Made by a program: the position numbers and the translations under genes | Shown: positions 11,591 to 24,000 of the stretch, in pieces | How the letters are laid out: each line of letters opens with the position of its first letter | Numbering within the stretch: position 1 is the stretch's first letter | From: Calliopum simillimum | Lineage: Eukaryota > Arthropoda > Insecta > Diptera > Lauxaniidae | Direction: 5' to 3' | Length of the DNA stretch: 64,000 nt | NCBI GenBank assembly: GCA_951812925.1 | Contig: OX638372.1 | Span: forward strand, 50,061,722-50,125,721 | The notes under the pieces: model-generated | Seen by the model: only the letters and a program-made list of their open reading frames with translations | What the model was told of the DNA's origin: nothing | The model's database searches: none

Positions 11591-14420
11591 TAGTGATGGG
11601 AACTATCGAATGATTTCGACTATCGATAGTTAGTAACTGAATGATTTTGACTATCGAATGATTTTTTTTCGTTCATGAACGATTTTACTAAATGATTTTT
11701 TTCGTTCATGAACGATTTTACTGAATGAAATTTTCTGGCGAATTCCCTCATTTAGATCTTATATCATTCACTAAATAAGGTATTAATGATTTTAAAAGAC
11801 TGAACATTTTTTTTTTTGATTATTTTATTCAAACTTCTTTAAATTTACTTAACTAAGAGATCATTTATAAAATATATTTAATACATTAAATGTACATTTA
11901 TAATGAAAAAAACAGTAACTAAAAAAAATACATTTTTCTTAAGAAGTTAAAAAAAACTAAAGTAAACTATTTAAAACCCTAGATTGCTGTTTAAAAAAAT
12001 AATTTCATCCAACTTTTGCCCTTTAAGCCTATTTCTTCTGTCGTTAATGATTTGGCCAGCTTTGGAGAAAAGTCTTTCTGACGGCACAGACGTCGCAGGA
12101 ACACACATATATTTTTGCGAAAGCTGGTAAAGCTCTGGAAATACCAACTTATTACGACTCCAATAAACAATTGGGTCCACATTGCGTTCTAAAAAATCTT
12201 GACGCAAATACTGTTCCACTGAAATTTTTGCATTAACACTAGGTGCATTTTTACATATAGTTTTGGCTTGGGCTACCTTTTGGTCGAGAAGAGTCCATAA
12301 AGATAACTGGCCACGATCACCACTAACATTTACCAATAAATTTTGTTCTGAACTGTTTTTGCTTTGACGTGACATGAGAAATGTAACTTCTTCAGTTAAC
12401 CAATTTTGAGCATTATTTGCATTATTTTCAACGCCAAAAGCGATTTTTTTAAACCTTGGGTCCAAAAATGTTGCTTTTGCACACGTCTTATCCGATTCTA
12501 ACTGCCCCAGTCTTGTGGAAATTCCATCCAATAAGCGCGTATTTAAGCATACTCCTTCGCATGTATTTAGTTGGTGATTCCGCAAAGTAAATTGGAGTCC
12601 TCTTACCAAAGGTATAACTTTTGACATGGTTGGATACTTTTCAGCTGATAACTCTACAGTCATAGATTCTACCGGCTTCAATATATTTATACATTCTGAA
12701 AGAACTTCCCAATCAAAAGAATTTAAGAATTCTGGAGGCTTTTGTAAAGAAGTGAATATAGCTGATAGAGGTTCTTTTACCATGTGCATTCGTTCCAACA
12801 TTATAAGGCCAGAATTCCATCTAGTGACAACGTCTTGTTTTAATTTTAGTTCAGAAACACCCATTTGCTTTTGCATATTTTTAAGTTTTTCAGTTGCTTG
12901 AGAGCTAAGATTAAAGTGTGTTACTATTGCTCGGCATTTTGTCTACTACTTGTGGAACTGCTTTTATCGCATCAGTAACACATAAATTTAAGGTGTGGGC
13001 AACGCAAGGATGGTGTCTATATTGTCCTAAATTTTCAATAATTGCTTTTTTAATATTGGGACCATTATCACTTACTATTGTTATTACTTTGTTAACAATT
13101 GACCACTCTTCAAAAATACTGGACAAAGTCGAAGCTATATTTTCAGAAGTGTGCCTTCCAAAAACTTCTTTTGTAGACAAAACTGCTGACTTCATTTGAT
13201 TTTCCGAAATAAAATGACTTGTAACTGATAAAAAAGATTTTTGGCAATCAGAAGTCCACATATCGGTTGTAATAGCAATATATGAAACAGATTGTAAAAT
13301 TTCATAAAGTTTTTTTCGTGTTTCTATATATTTTATATGCAGCATTGTATTTGAAAGAAGTTTTCTATTCGGCACTGAATACAATGGTTGAAGTTTTTTC
13401 GTGTATTCTAGAAAGCCTTCGTTTTCTACAATAGAGAGTGGCTGCATATCTTTCGTAACCATTTTAATCAGAGCATCGTCAATGCTCTTCTTTTCATTCT
13501 CTGAAAGAGAAGTGCAAGAGCTAGTGACAAATAACTTTGTCTGCAGCGATCTTCCTTTTGATATACCGGCGCGGGAAGGATCTACTCCTTGTGCTGGCGA
13601 AGAAACACTCGATTCACTAGACTGAGTTACTGAGTAATTTACTGAAGGACAGCTATTTGGTGCATCTACACTACTTCCAGCAGATAAATACTGAACTGCA
13701 GAAGCAGAAGTCCCAGCTTCTGTTCTTATTTCTTGTTTGTCTCTTGAATAAGTGGGATGTCTTCGTCTTAAATGGTCGTTCAAATTAGAAGTGTTTCCCG
13801 AAAACTTAAAATTTTTTTTACATATATTACAACACACCATATTACCATTTTTTAAAAAAAAATCCCAAACATACGACTTCTTAAATCCTGGGCGCATTTT
13901 ACAACGTTATCTGTTAATGAACATACATATTTCAAAATCAATAAACAAACAGAATATTAAAATAAATGATTTACCTTAATAAGATAAAATAAAATATTTT
14001 TTAAGAATTGTGTCCTTGTTTTTTTGACGACGATTTGCAAAAAGAAGAATTAACAAAGAAGAATGCAAAATAAATAAGCACACAAATGTCAGTATAATGC
14101 CAGAGATGCTCAAAATCTAAAAGAAGTTCATAGGGTGAAACAAAATCAATTCAGTCGTTTTCGTTCATTACTTATTCATAGCTAAAAACAAAAGAATTCA
14201 ATCATTTTTGTTCATTACTAAAAATCGTTCATGACTGATTTTTTCATTCAGTCGTTTTCGTTCATTACTAAAAATCGTTCATGAGTGATTTTTTCATTCA
14301 GTCGTTTTCGTTCATTACTAAAAATCGTTCATGAATGATTTTTTCAAAACAATCGAATGAATGAATTTTTGCAAACTATCGAATAACTCGATAGTTTTTA
14401 TTCGATAGTTCCCATCACTA
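11591..14420 (-). mobile_element. hAT-superfamily DNA transposon, 2830 bp, nearly complete
   Basis: The ends are TAGTGATGGGAACTATCGA and TCGATAGTTCCCATCACTA (inverted repeats), flanked by the 8-bp duplication AAAAATAT at 11583-11590 and 14421-14428. Copy A2 retains the empty site with one AAAAATAT. Both subterminal regions hold repeats of 'cgttcatgaa[c/t]gatttt' and 'tatcgaatga', as expected for hAT transposase binding. One transposase gene occupies the interior on the - strand. Eight-base duplications and the BED-finger/hAT C-terminal transposase assign the superfamily firmly. Confidence 0.95.
11971..13897 (-). pseudogene. hAT transposase (BED finger), broken by one frameshift
   Basis: The transposase cuts and pastes the surrounding hAT element. 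The upstream frame (13897 down to 12911, 328 codons) begins with a BED zinc finger (about residues 9-50; Cys23, Cys26, His42, His47). It carries the RNase-H-like catalytic segment with 'ITTDMWTS' and 'SDNGPN' aspartates and the CVAHTLNLC Cys-His motif near its end. The downstream frame (301 codons, 12876 down to 11971) has the TRWNS segment and the hAT dimerisation region with 'PSERLFSKAGQI' (containing the catalytic Glu) and 'RRNRL'. The family is normally one protein of about 600-700 aa. Here the frames are offset by one base near 12930-12945, where a run of four A suggests a single-base insertion. Otherwise the gene is intact, so the copy is young. Confidence 0.9.
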
Positions 14421-15025
14421 AAAAATATCAAACAGACCAATTTAATTTAAAAAAAAAGAAAAAACATTTTGCAAATGCTAATTGTTATGAAGAATAATTT
14501 AAAAAGTGCATTTTTTGATAAAAACGATGGATATTTATTGAAAAAGTATAGGAACTAGGAACAATACAATAGCCGAAAAAAGCAATTAACTCCATTTTAA
14601 ATAATAGCTTGGAATAATAGTCAGCTACTAACGGGACTTTTTTTCTTCCTTGTTTTTTCCATGGTGGAGAATTTAAAACCAGAAGAGGTCACTGTGTAAA
14701 AAGAATGTCATTGCACCCTGCAATCCCTATTATTCCCTACTAAAAAGTTGGGAAGTGGAAGGAAATTTGAGTACCGCAAAATCGATGGTATTCAAGAAAA
14801 ATCGTAGACAATTGCATCATCTGGGATGACTATGCAAAATGCAATATGCAAAGAAATAACTACGAAGAACACTACTTGATCTGGCGCATAATCCATGGTA
14901 GTTAGTTGGACTGTTTGTTTTATTTACTTTTGTTTTTTATTATTTTCAATTAGTGGCGAAGTCCTAAGTTTTTGCTGAATAAGTTTTATGAAAGAGTTGG
15001 GTACTAAAAATACAAAACACACAAG

Positions 15026-18000
15026 ATGAGCTGTCCAGATAATGATGTAAAAACCTCACAAGCGTTGAGTAGAAAAAAGCGCCTTAAACAGCTGTTGGAT
15101 AAGGGACTAGCAATAAGTATGTAATAAATCAAGAGTTTTGAGGCTGTCCATAAACTCCGTGACGCTAAAATTCACTAAAATAACGTTGTTGTTGTAGCAA
15201 CTTCGAACAAAAATTGTCCATTGATGTTAAATGGATTCTTGTAGATCAAGGCCTAGGAAGAGTGCGACTTCTCTAGGCTGCGTCCATAAGTGTCGTGTCG
15301 TGAGGGTGGTTGGCTTCGCTGGGCAGTTGAAGAGGTGTGGCGTGTTATGTGGACTTTGAATGCAGTGAAGACACTCTTCTACGATCGTTTCGTCGATGTG
15401 CGCAAGATAGTGACTAAAATGACGTCCCCCTGTGGGACGGTAGCTGCACATAAAAAAAAATTAAAATACACCAGCTTTGATACTTCCTTAATCCGCCCTA
15501 GGGGCGTCTCGGAGTTTATGGACAGCCCCTTTCCTGCAAAGTACATTATTAAAATAAAATTATACATCCAATAGAAAATGCTGCTTCCGCTGACCAGAGC
15601 TCTTCTAATACACTAGCAGAAATACGTAAAATAATTGAGTCTTCCGATGGCATTGTTAGCGAGGGAACCATTGCTGATCGAGCTGCACACACTACTGAAG
15701 TTGTCATGGATGCGCAAGTACTGAAAATGAGCCATGAACTGATCGGAAAAGCGGTGATACAAACTTCCAAGTACAGCGATAGAATGTACCAAAATGCTAT
15801 TGTAAGTAAGCGTCCTTACGACTTTATTACTTTGTTAGCATATCCCTGGGTCCTTTGTATGATGGGCTTGACGTTGCTAATTTTTCCAAAGCATATTATT
15901 TGTCTCGATGCATTTTACTTATGTACCAATTATCAACCATATTCGTTAAATATTTTCAGAGATATAACTAATTTTTTTTGGAAAGCTTCACACCGATTAC
16001 TTTTCCTTTGAAGTTTATGGGGGTTATCGTGAAGCAATATTCCCGGGGAATTTTTCTCAGACTGCAATAGAAAATGCACGGCAGTATAAGAAAAACTCCC
16101 CGGGAATATTGATTCACGATAACCCCCTATTTGTGCCGATGCACTTCATACATATACCAAATTACAACTACCTGCGTCAAGTAGTTTTAGAGTTACTATG
16201 AATTTATTTGTAGAGGGGCGTGACAGCGCCTACTTTTTTAGTCTATGACCTAGCATTTAATAATACTAAGACACTTTTATTAAAATCGTTCGGTTAGTTT
16301 CCGCGTCGAAAAGGAACAAAGTCTCTTTTTTATGCAACTCGCATACACACTGTGCAGGAAGCAACTTATTATCTGCCTAAAATGTAGAGATTTTCCGAGT
16401 ATGCAGTATTCAACAGCTTCTCACGATGAAAACGCTATTTTTCATGATCGTACGTGATCATTTTCGGAAGATATACATTTATATGGGTCATTCTTTGTGA
16501 AGTGAACCACCCCACCCTTCTATCGCAGTTTTTCAGATAAAGAGTTTTTTCGTGACGATTATCGTGCCAAAAATAGAGGCTCAACAATTAGGTCAATATA
16601 CACGGTAGGCAGGAAGCAATTTCTAATCCATCTAAAATGGGCCTGAAATCAGCATTGATAGGTTGTTTTCTTATAAAGTGAAGATAAAAACGCAAAAAAC
16701 TTTGAAATGCTATCTGATCCCTTTTTTAAAAAAAGGTCGAAAACAGTACACTTAAAGAAAACACAACAAACTAAAACAAAAATAGTCATTTTAGATGTAG
16801 TTATCGGTGCATTTTTCAGGCATAAATTAATAACAGCCAAACTATGTATTTGAAGTACAGTAATAAATATCGATATCTGAGGTGCTAGTGGTAGCATCTA
16901 CTTATTTGTCAAAACTAAGCGTGATCAGATCAAGGACACGCTCACCTTCCATTTAATCCAAAGTTTAAAATCGCTATAACTTTTTGAATACTTGAAGTAC
17001 AAGAACAAAATTTGATACCTGAGGCGTTGTTGGTAATATCTACCCACATATATTTAATGCTGGCGGTATCGGATCAAATAAAGGTCCGCCCCGAATTTAG
17101 CATATATGATGATGATATTTTTGTACAAAAGGATAGTAACGGGGCAGTGAATTCCTTGCCTCCCACGGATCTCAAGAAAGATTTTTGTATAAACTAATAT
17201 TTTGTTTTTGAATTGTTCATCAAAACAAACTGTCGAAAGTTCTGTGTATTTAAATCGCAGCTTGACCACGAAAAAAATGGCATTTCTCAAAAACCGCATG
17301 TTAAAATTGATAAAATAAACTCAAAATTCATCACTTTACATGATTATGATAGTCATAGCCTAGCATCGCCCGGTCTTTGTACGCTTCAGCGAAGTTAAAT
17401 TTTAAGAAGAAAAAAAAATAATTAAAGCTAAGGTCAGAAATATGAGTTTTTTCACCAAAAAAAAAATTACGAACTATGATAAAATTTTTCGTTTTAATTA
17501 TTAAGCACTTACCATAACTTGCTTTTTCAATATTTTATTAAACTTCTTGTTTAGTCTTGTATTACATTAAAACAATTTCAAAACTCTGACAAAATTTACT
17601 GCGTATGCTACATTCAAAATTTTTCTCACATACTATGATTTTGACTGCCTGCGGTTCAGCCTCCTTTTGTAATTTGTTCTGATGTTTTCTTTACCAAATA
17701 CCACCAACTAAATTTGCAAGTACGAAAAAGAACTTTATGCCTCAAAAACAGGTAAAAAAACCTACATATAGTGCCTCGTATGTTTTTTGAGATACCTGAA
17801 AGTTCAAAAACATGATTCTTGAGAATATAGTGGACGCACATTGTTTTGCTCTATTCTACTTAATTCAACGCTTAATACTATTCCTCGTCTTTAAAATAAG
17901 CTGTGATTTGGTTTTCTTAAAAAATAATGACCACTTTAAAATGATACATGAAAGTTAAAAAACGTATTTGGATTCTCATATGATTTTTCACTCCATTTTC

Positions 18001-20235
18001 TAATGGTCACACCATAAAAAAAAAATCGGAGTTTCCACCAACTATCAATTAAACCCCGTTCCTGAGAACCTTGGAAAAATATAGATGTCTAGTTGTAGTT
18101 TTAACCCGACGATGCACATAGGGGTATCTAAGTTAAAAACCTGGTCAAAATTAATAACTCTGAAACAACTGGCCCGATTTTGGAAATTGAGGTGTCATTT
18201 TATTCAGATTATTCAGACGATCAAAACAAATATAGACTCGTTTAAAAAAATTGTCAATAGAGGGCGCTGCAGACAAGTGAAATATTTGAGGACTTGTAGC
18301 TCCCGTAGTACTGAGCCGATTTTGGTTTTTATAAAGTTTTTCTCTTTCATTTTACTAAAATGACAATATGACGGCATAAAACTTTTGAAATACATTCAAT
18401 AGATGGCGATGTACACATGATAAATGTAGTTACTTTGAGGGTCTTCTATCTCGTATACTGCTTTATTGATTTTAGTTATCAAGGTGTCAATCAATTTATT
18501 TAACTCAGAAGAGTAGCCCGGGAAAGCTACAGAATAGAAAATTTGTTCACAGAGGGCCCTATAGACAAAAACATCACAAAAACATTTTAAAAATTCTATA
18601 TCACTGTACCTTATTTAAAAGATATGGCTTATTCTTTTAGTATTGTTAACTGGAGTAATACTGTAATACTGAATTATCAAAAAAATTGATAATAGAGTCC
18701 GACATAACTTACCGAAACTCCAACTTTTCAATCTCCTAACAAGTTTCTGAAAAACAATTATTTTTTATTTTAATCTGAAAACTCTTCGCCGTCAAATAAT
18801 TTCTGAGAATTTTATTCCTCTTAATTCGTTCATTTTTTCGTTTATAACTTCTTTAAAACTAATAATATCACGTGTACAGGCATCAGCAAAAAGTGCAGCT
18901 ATTTTGCCAATTGGAAATATTAGGAGCCAAATTTTGCAGTTTTAGCTTCAAAAAGATTTAATTTATGAGAATTTTTGAAAGATAAAATTGGGACTCGTGA
19001 GGATCCATTACTTTTCTGCTTTTAAAAATTTACAATTTTTCAATAAAAAATACTCAGTTACTTAAGATTGAACACACTATTTTGACTCTTATAGTGATTT
19101 TTTTTTTTATTAAATTAAATTCATTGTAAAGAACACACCTGTCGTTGAATAATCCATTCTGCAATTTTTCGTTTTTTTCTGCACTTAGAGAAATATAAGC
19201 ACTTAAATTAACAATTCTTTTGCAACTTTAAAATTTTATTTTAAAATGTTTTACAAAACTTCAACTTTGACAGCGTAGTACGATTAAGATAAAATCGGGT
19301 CCCAGATTTCTTTAGTTTGGAGTATTAGCTGTGTAATAAAAAAAAAGTTGAATCATTTTGGACCAATTACAAAAATTCGTTTTTGACCAGCTTTTTGGGT
19401 TAAATCTCCCTATGTGCGATGTTATAAATTTTATTTGATCATTTGAATAATTTAAATTAATCGTTTATGAATTTCAGAACCGTCTCGTAGACAATGACTT
19501 TGTATGCGATTGGCAGAAAATAACTCGAAGAGCATGTAAAATTGCGCACACTGCACGCGTAAAATCTACCATGTTAGGTGTCATTGATACAGAGCTTATT
19601 GTACATACGGCTAAAGAGCGAAAACAACGCAAACGGACCAAACTTGTAAGTTAAACATTCATATTAAAAGCCAATAAGATTTGTTGCGTAAACATTTTTT
19701 GGTATTCATCTTGAAATTAATTGCATCTTAATGTTTCTATGATTAAAAAATTCAAATATTTAGGCAGAACTAAAAAAACCAGAAGCTGTTGAGCATATGA
19801 AACGCAGAGATATGGGTGCTGCAAAAGTTCAAATTATTTATGACCAGCTGGCTGCAATATTTCAAAGTAAAAAAGGAAAGCCCATACCATTTTATCAACT
19901 TGTTATAGATCCTGGTGATTTCATGAAGACTGTAGATAATGCATTTCAATTATCATTTCTTGCGCGTTCAAATAGAATTTCAATACGGACAGGCGAAGAT
20001 GGTTATCCACATGTGCAACTTACACATAGAGAGGAACGCACAACTGATGATACGACAACATTACAATCAATTTGCTCGCTTAATACAAAAATTTGTAAAG
20101 TAAATTTTTATTTTAGTTTTAATATTAAATATTGAATATATTCAAACATAAATGTATTTTCAGGAAATGATTACGTTGTATGATATCAAAAGACCAATGC
20201 TACAAGTACCTTTAAATATATTTGACGATGATTAA
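15026..20235 (+). CDS. Nse4: Nse4, kleisin subunit of the Smc5/6 complex
   Basis: Exons: 15026-15116, 15575-15801, 19478-19645, 19764-20099, 20164-20235 (894 nt, 297 aa); all joins keep frame and use GT-AG. Nse4 is the kleisin that bridges the Smc5 and Smc6 heads and binds Nse1/Nse3 (MAGE) in nuclear DNA repair. The N-terminal half holds the Nse3-binding-like helix region ('VLKMSHELIGKAV', about residues 78-90). The C-terminal third carries the conserved Nse4 C-terminal winged-helix block ('PIPFYQLVIDPGDFMKTVDN' then 'AFQLSFLARSNRI'). The length suits the short fly orthologues. The start is the first ATG in frame, 25 nt after an in-frame-free leader. AATAAA at 20423-20428 is a likely poly(A) signal. 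Introns 1 and 2 are enlarged by transposons; introns 3 and 4 are 118 and 64 nt. The assignment is by recognition of the C-terminal domain; alternative N-terminal exons cannot be excluded. Confidence 0.85.
15140..15529. mobile_element. 390-bp TIR element filling Nse4 intron 1
   Basis: GAGGCTGTCCATAAACTCCG and (complement of right end) GGGGCTGTCCATAAACTCCG form the termini, flanked by TTT at 15137-15139 and 15530-15532. The terminal sequence resembles that of the MITE at 8633. A LINE tail lies inside it. Removing the element and one TTT leaves an intron of about 65 nt. Confidence 0.7.
15184..15460 (-). mobile_element. 3' end of a Jockey-like LINE (ORF2 C-terminus)
   Basis: The minus-strand frame 15451-15227 reads through 'DETIVEECLHC', a Cys/His knuckle region, to 'HLWTQPREVALFLGL', an arrangement seen at the C-terminus of ORF2 in Jockey-clade non-LTR retrotransposons. 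It ends with a (CAA)n-type tail (gttgttgttgtagcaac on + at 15184-15200). 5'-truncated, without reverse transcriptase. It sits inside the 15140-15529 element in Nse4 intron 1. Confidence 0.6.
16019..16127. mobile_element. 109-bp MITE in Nse4 intron 2, target TAT
   Basis: GGGGGTTATCGTGAA and its complement end the element. The inner arm 'caatattcccgggga' is also inverted. TAT flanks both sides (16016-16018, 16128-16130). Essentially a hairpin with about 30 bp of unique loop. Confidence 0.8.
16128..18080. other. Nse4 intron 2, diverged short repeats
   Basis: No exon is recognised. Two diverged ~120-bp segments share order of phrases: about 16835-16940 ('gaagtacagtaataaat...gatatctgaggtgctagtggta') and 16990-17090 ('gaagtacaagaacaaaa...gatacctgaggcgttgttggta'). 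Another pair around 16340-16400 and 16600-16640 shares 'caggaagcaa' and 'tctaaaatg'-like text. Probably decayed transposon subrepeats. Confidence 0.4.
18081..18113. repeat. Arm remnant of the 264-bp foldback
   Basis: 'atagatgtctagttgtag' followed by 'ttttaacccgacgat' matches the right arm of the foldback at 8099-8362. Only one arm is present; the element at 18114 starts immediately after it. Confidence 0.7.
18114..19417. mobile_element. 1.3-kb TIR element in Nse4 intron 2
   Basis: GCACATAGGGG at the left and CCCTATGTGC at the right are inverted, and similarity continues inward (left 'acctggtcaaaa', right complement 'agctggtcaaaa'). GAT flanks both ends (18111-18113, 19418-19420). The left half has three diverged units spaced 140-150 bp, each with a 'caatagagggcg'-like core (about 18255, 18397, 18550). 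No transposase frame. Class unknown. Confidence 0.55.
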
Positions 20236-21034
20236 GTATTTATTTTGAAAATCAAATATTAAATCGATCAATATACACTACCCAAAGTTAAAGCGCAATC
20301 GGTGATGGTTGACCTGAAAGTTTTTTTCGTTTTCACGTGGAACCTCTCTTACATTTAAAGTTAAAAACTTTATTTTTTATACGTCGAAGTTTTAAAATTA
20401 GCCATACTTTTCATATATACATAATAAAGTACATACATATTTTAAATATGTAATTGTTTTTAAATAAATACATTCATCAGAAAATAAAGTGGCTTTTATC
20501 ATTTACTACTTTTATCTTACATCGGTTAAATTTCTTTCTTCAACTTAGTGCCATCAACAATAAATCATCAAGTAAACTTGCTGTAATAACAGATCCCAAT
20601 ATTATTCATTTCTAGCAAAATGTCAGCCAGGAATTATTCCACTTTCAAAAAATCCATTCACTTATTTAATTCGATTTCGATTGAAACTATATCGAATCGA
20701 GATTTTGCTATAAAATTTTTTGATTTCCATATTATCTAATTCGATTATGATTGGAAAATTTTCGTTTTTGTTTCTGGAAATCAAAATATAACGAAATCTC
20801 GATTCGATTCTCGATATTTTATGTGAACAGCTTGATACAGATTATGTGAACAGATGCAAAGGACTATATGAAACAGAACTCTCTTCAGCGGTATTTGTGA
20901 GAAATAACCCAAGGGGAAAAGAGTTGCTTAAAACACCCTTCTGAAGTGCATCTTTTTCACCAATAAGCGCTTCCGCTCCGTAAGAACTATTCTTTCTTTT
21001 AACATTGCATGTCATAGGATGCAAGCGCGCTTAA
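20236..21034. other. Nse4 3' flank, noncoding
   Basis: It includes the likely Nse4 poly(A) signal at 20423-20428 and a second AATAAA-like site near 20480. 20690-20815 has several 'tcgattcga'-type short inverted phrases. No gene seen. Confidence 0.5.
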
Positions 21035-24000
21035 GCTTACCGCAGCCTTATTCTCATTTGCCTGGTTAACCAGATGAATGCTGATTAAGCACTAACCAGG
21101 ATAGTTTTCTATATAAAAAACTTTTCGATTTGTATGGAAGAGATTAGCTAGTTTTTAAACAATTAGATCATTCAACCCAAAAAATCAGCAGAAAGCATCT
21201 CCAAATTCAAAAAATACCATAGTAGGAGATACGAATAAGGAGAGATTTTCACTCATCTGTTTAATGGATGAAACCTATTTTTAATGAAAGTAAATACGTT
21301 TAGAAACATATTGTGAGTGGGTTGCCTAAAAAAATCCTGGCAAGGCTATGGTTCATTCCATATTGAAAAGTGCATTTTTTTCAAAAAATCCACTCATCTG
21401 TTTAATGAAAAAATCATATGCCATTCGAAAGTTTAGAGCCTCTACAATATGTTAAAGTAGGGTTGCCTATTTTTTTCCTGGCAAGGCATAGGGTTGCCAG
21501 GCTTTAAAAGGTCGGCCAAAACCACAAATTTCCACTCATCTGTTTAATGAAAAAATTATATACCATTCGAAAGATTAGAGCCTCTACAATATGTTAAAGT
21601 AGGGTTGCCTATTTTTTTCCTGGCAAGGCATAGGGTTGCCAGGCATTAAAAGGTCAGTCAATACCACAAATTTGCACTATGCGTTTAAAAAAAAAATGTG
21701 TTTAATGGAAAAATTATATACCAATCGAAAGTTTAAAGCCTCTACAATATGTTAACGTAGAGTTTCCTATTTTTTCTGGCAAGGCATAGGGTTGCCAGGC
21801 TTTAAAAGGTCGGCCAAAACCACAAATTTGCACTCATCTGTTTAATGAAAAAATTAGATGCCATTCGAAAGCTTAGAGCCTCTACAATATGTTAAAGTAG
21901 GGTTGCCTATTTTTTTCCTGGCAAGGCATAGGGTTGCCAGGCTTTAAAGGTAGGACAATACCACAAAGTTGCATTTGTGTTTTTAAAAAAACTTTGTTTA
22001 ATGAAAAAATTATATACCAATCGAAAGTTTAAAGCCTCTACAATGTGTTTACGTAGAGTTGTCTATTTTTTTCCTGGCAAGGCATAGGGTTGCCAGGCTT
22101 TAAAAGGTCAGTCAATACCACAAATTTGCACTCATCTGTTTAATAAATAAATTTTGTGTTAAAATAAAGATAATTTCATTGCGAACACGGTGATTCAGGG
22201 TTGCTTTTGAAAAACCTGTTTTAAGCCAGGGTTGCCGAGCTTTAAGAAATTAAATATTGGTACAAATGAAAATGTGCGACAGAGAGATCCGCGCGAACTA
22301 TTTGGTTAGGATGTATACTAGACCTATCGTTAAAATTGAAAATAAAAAAAACCTTGCCCCCAGGGGCTAAAAAGTTTCCTATTGGTGTAAATATCAAGCA
22401 TACAATTTTTGGTTCCGATCGGAAAATATTTTACAGTGCCGCAAGGCCGTTGAAGGTCGAAAAAACGCTATTTATATGGAAAAATGGTGCCTTAATCGTA
22501 AGAATCAGTCCTATCTCTGAAACTATGCTTAAGTTATTTGCATCCAATAAAAAAATAGACGATGCCACGCCCCCTCGACCCGAAATTATTGTATCTCTGG
22601 AAATATCGGACTCATGGGAATGAGACTCGGTACATATGTAATTGGCACTGGGAAAAATAATGCTTGGTAAAAAATGGGCGGGGTCACGCCTCCTCCTTCT
22701 AGAAAAATCAAATTTGTCATATCTCTGAAACTATTTGACACATATGAATAAGATTTGATTTCAGGTAATGGAAAGTGAACAGGATATGGCACTGTAAAAA
22801 TGTTAAAGCAATTTAAGGTACTTAGTTGATATAGAAGCAGTAATTTTTTCTGTTCTTATTATGGTCTCCTAAATATAGACACCATGCAAAAATAATTTGG
22901 TCCCGGTCGGAACATATTTGACCGTGCCACCAGGACGTTAAATGTCGGAAAAACGCTATTTATATGAATATAAGGAAACAATCAATCCAATCTTTGAAAT
23001 TATTTGACATAGGAGGATGAGATATAACAAATTTGTTCTTTTTTTCAATGAGGGGGCGTGGCCCCGCCCGTTTTTTTGAAAATTTTTTTCCCAATGCCAA
23101 TTAGAAAAATACCAAACCTCATTTACCTGAGCCAAATATTTTCAGAGATACGACAAACTTCGGTTGGACGGGGCGTGGCACAGCCCATTTTTTTATTGGA
23201 TACTATTAACTTAAGTGTTCTTCATATAAATACTAAATCTTATCCTCCTATGTTAAATAGTTCCAAAGATGGGATTGATTGTTTCCTTATTTTCATATAA
23301 ATAGCGTTTTTCCGACCTTCAACGGCCTTGCGGCACTGTAAAATATTTTCCGATCGGAACCAAAATTTTTATGCTTGATATTTACACCAATAGGAAACTT
23401 TTTAGCCCCTGGGAGCAAGGTTTTTTTTATTTTCAATTTTAACGATAGGTCTAGTATACATCCTAACCAAATAGTTCGCTCGGATCTCTCTGTCGCACAT
23501 TTTCATTTGTACCAATATTTAATTTCTTAAAGCTCGGCAACCCTGGCTTAAAACAGGTTTTTCACAAGCAACCCTGTATCACCGTGTTCGCAATGAAATT
23601 ATCTTTATTTTAACACAAATTTATTTATTAAACAGATGAGTGCAAATTTGTGGTATTGATTGAACTTTTTAAAGCCTGGCAACCCTATGCCTTGCCAGGA
23701 AAAAAATAGACAACTCTACGTAAACACACTATAGAGGCTTTAAACTTTCGATTGGTATATAATTTTTTCATTAAACAAATTTTTTTTAAAAACACATAGT
23801 GCAAATTTGTTGTATTGGCCTACCTTTAAAGCCTGGCAACCCTATGCCTTGCCAGGAAAAAAATAGGCAACCCTACTTTAACATATTGTAGAGGCTCTAA
23901 GCTTTCGAATGGCATCTAATTGTTTCATTAAAGAGATGAGTGCAAATTTGTGGTTTTGGCCGACCTTTTAAAGCCTGGCAACCCCATGCCTTGCCAGAAA

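Larger units (their letters stand above)
9541..14894. repeat. Repeat A, copy A1 (about 2.1 kb plus two insertions)
   Basis: Both edges are defined by divergence from copy A2 (37194-39140): shared sequence starts at CGAATTCGCGAATTATCG and ends at CTGGCGCATAATCC. A1 is enlarged by a MITE (10997-11411) and a hAT transposon (11591-14420), both absent from A2. The repeat also contains a 265-bp foldback (10571-10835) present in both copies, a ~36-bp tandem duplication near 9600-9680 ('aactcacatat[c/g]ccagcgagaaaat') and a region of possible old coding sequence near its right end. It has no terminal inverted repeats that I can find. It may be a transposon of unknown class or a segmental duplication. 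Confidence 0.8.
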
